Positions 13,300 through 13,421 of a DNA stretch of 13,421 nucleotides are shown here, one piece after another; the first letter of the stretch is position 1; each line of letters begins with the position of its first letter. A program made the translations under genes and the position numbers. Source of the DNA: UBA1181 sp963626555 (GTDB lineage Bacteria > Bacteroidota > Bacteroidia > Bacteroidales > Paludibacteraceae); contig CAVFXQ010000052.1 of the NCBI GenBank assembly GCA_963626555.1, positions 1-13,421 of the forward strand, written 5' to 3'. Below the pieces are notes generated by a model that worked only from the letters and a program-made list of their open reading frames with translations, made no database searches and was not told where the DNA came from.

Positions 13300-13421
13300 A
13301 TTATTTTCTGACAAATAAGACATTTTACAAGCATTTTTAAGTTTCCGAAATTAGTTTTCGAGACCATTACTAAGGGTATGTACGATGAGAATCAAACTGC
13401 TACTCACCCACTCTCCCCGAA

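Noticed and set aside
13378..13421. Possible start of a plus-strand gene running off the right edge (ATG at 13378)
   Set aside because: Only 14 codons are visible, no family is recognisable and the upstream -7 candidate (TAGTTTTC) lacks the final G; an opposite-strand frame is equally open.

Overview
The window looks like chromosomal DNA of a Bacteroidota bacterium, most likely order Bacteroidales. Supporting signs are Bacteroidota-type promoters (TTTG, about 20 bases, TAnnTTTG) ahead of several genes, a protein ending in a type IX secretion (T9SS) sorting domain, a DUF4286 protein, a DUF5715-like lipoprotein, a RecO of the Bacteroidales type, and general lack of strong Shine-Dalgarno sequences. 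The genus cannot be read from the sequence.

Left part (1-4413, all minus strand): a perfect-palindrome terminator; a YigZ/IMPACT-family protein; a DEAD-box RNA helicase with its own promoter and a 5' leader inverted repeat; an AT-rich DNA methyltransferase carrying a C-terminal staphylococcal-nuclease-like domain; and a small DUF4286 protein 13 bases upstream of the methyltransferase. The methyltransferase is the most obviously accessory gene. No restriction endonuclease accompanies it here.

Middle part (4526-9525): a plus-strand fusion of an aminoglycoside-phosphotransferase-like sugar kinase with the C-terminal (sensor) domain of RapZ; a convergent GTP-type phosphoenolpyruvate carboxykinase (minus), the two separated by a UUCG-loop terminator; divergent from the carboxykinase, a hotdog thioesterase (plus); convergent to that, a YegS/DagK-type lipid kinase (minus); then a tRNA-Thr(CGU) gene (minus) with its own promoter and terminator.

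Right part (9622-13421): a plus-strand GNAT-like protein, then a tight cluster of PaaI-type thioesterase, DUF5715/M15-like lipoprotein (ATGA overlap) and recO (4-base gap); a terminator shared with a convergent small secreted T9SS-sorted protein (minus); and an AT-rich promoter region at the edge.

The window is mostly housekeeping. No transposon, CRISPR array, prophage or complete defence system is visible. The two features most worth following are the methyltransferase/nuclease-like fusion, whose nuclease residues are largely lost, and the sugar kinase/RapZ-C fusion, which may couple amino-sugar phosphorylation to sensing in a single protein.
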